DNA of 6,275 nt, from positions 1 through 6,275 of the forward strand of contig JAEYYQ010000576.1 in NCBI GenBank assembly GCA_023428365.1, given 5' to 3'. The notes below the pieces were generated by a model. The model searched no databases. It saw only the letters and a program-made list of their open reading frames with translations, and was not told the DNA's origin. Position numbers and translations under genes: made by a program. Each line of letters starts with the position of its first letter. Positions within the stretch are counted from its first letter, which is position 1. This document shows positions 5,620 to 6,275 of this stretch, piece by piece. This DNA comes from Pseudomonadota bacterium. Lineage in GTDB: Bacteria > Pseudomonadota > Alphaproteobacteria > Rhizobiales > Hyphomicrobiaceae.

Positions 5620-6275
5620 CTATACGGCGGTGGTTGCTGACTCGCGACGCTGGATCTCGCTCAGCACTTCCTCGCGCAGCCTGATGAACTCAGGACTCGA
5701 TTTGACTGCGCGCGCATCTCGCGTTTCGATGTAGCGGTGACAGAAATCGAGATCATAAATTTTCTCGATCTTGCCTGGTCGCGGCGTCATCACGATCAGC
5801 CGAGTGGCAAGAAAGATTGCCTCCTCGACGGAATGGGTGATGAAGAAGATCATCTTTCCGGTGCGATGCCACACCTCCAGGATCAGCTCCTGGACCTGCT
5901 CACGGGTCAGCGCATCGAGCGCGCCCAGAGGCTCGTCCATGAGGAGAACTTCCGGGTCGGAGGCGAGCGCACGAGCGATGCCGACGCGCTGTTGCATGCC
6001 GCCCGATAATTCGTAGATCATCTTGGTTTCGAACTCGCGCAGGCCCACCAGAGCGAGCTTCTCGCGCGCCACGACATAGCGCTCATCGCGCGATAGTCCG
6101 CGCATCTTGAGTCCGAAAGCGACATTGTCGATGACGCTGAGCCATGGCATCAGCGCATGCCGCTGGAACACGACGCCACGGTCTGCGCCCGGCCCTACGA
6201 CAGGCGCTCCGTCGAGCAGGATTTCACCGTCCGACGGCCCGAGGAACCCGGCGATAACGGACAACAACGTGGTCT
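5620..6275 (-). CDS. tauB: Sulfonate (taurine-type) ABC transporter ATPase TauB, 5' end outside window
   Basis: The gene is cut by the right window edge. The visible frame reads (K)[10 protein letters not shown] at the edge, which is the end of the Walker A motif GxGKTT, so about 35-40 N-terminal residues are missing. The TTG at 6267 is an internal leucine codon and not a start. Counting that codon as 1, the motifs are: Q-loop Gln35 in [11 protein letters not shown], signature [15 protein letters not shown] (87-101), Walker B LLMDEP (108-113), D-loop GALD (115-118) and switch His145 in [10 protein letters not shown]. The C-terminal tail ([28 protein letters not shown]) resembles TauB and related sulfonate/nitrate ATPases. 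It would power uptake through the TauC-like permease encoded 29 bp downstream, on the cytoplasmic face of the membrane. The substrate is inferred from TauC. Confidence 0.85.
   Translation of the reverse strand, partial: TTLLSVIAGFLGPSDGEILLDGAPVVGPGADRGVVFQRHALMPWLSVIDNVAFGLKMRGLSRDERYVVAREKLALVGLREFETKMIYELSGGMQQRVGIARALASDPEVLLMDEPLGALDALTREQVQELILEVWHRTGKMIFFITHSVEEAIFLATRLIVMTPRPGKIEKIYDLDFCHRYIETRDARAVKSSPEFIRLREEVLSEIQRRESATTAV

Noticed and set aside
6265..6267. TTG as the start of the tauB-like gene
   Set aside because: The frame continues to the window edge and encodes the Thr-Thr of Walker A just before this codon, so it is internal.

Overview
The window is GC-rich, densely coding DNA that looks like an alphaproteobacterial chromosome. 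The best guess is Hyphomicrobiales near the Bradyrhizobium/Afipia/Rhodopseudomonas group, judged from protein style and codon use rather than from any search. It holds nine protein genes, two of them cut by the window ends. I see no tRNA, rRNA, CRISPR array, insertion sequence, integrase or attachment site.

Left part (1-2395): the 3' end of a small, probably secreted cysteine-containing protein is followed on the same strand by a complete Nudix hydrolase. That gene runs tail to tail, with a 4-nt stop-codon overlap, into a minus-strand gene for an exported serine hydrolase of the beta-lactamase/penicillin-binding-protein class with a C-terminal DUF3471-like domain.

Middle (2396-3670): a divergent intergenic region with a candidate sigma70-like promoter leads into a fluoroacetyl-CoA-thioesterase-like (FlK-type) hotdog thioesterase. 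After a 121-bp gap with a perfect dyad and a duplicated start-codon context comes a small protein made of two peptidoglycan-binding repeats. Its 3' end faces a minus-strand gene across a strong hairpin.

Right part (3671-6275): all minus strand. In transcription order it reads tauB-like ATPase (5' end outside the window), tauC-like permease, glutathione S-transferase, then a small GNAT-type acetyltransferase. TauBC would be the ATPase and membrane subunits of a taurine or related sulfonate importer. The periplasmic binding protein (tauA) is expected to the right of the window. The GST and acetyltransferase genes are 39 bp apart and are probably co-transcribed. Whether they also belong to the tau transcript, across a 96-bp gap, is unclear.

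Most of the window is ordinary accessory metabolism, and I do not see a convincing new multi-gene system. The points most worth a second look are the FlK-like enzyme with its full catalytic set but no aromatic lid, the duplicated translation-start region before the peptidoglycan-binding gene, and the two-part hairpin between the converging genes at 3614 and 3671.
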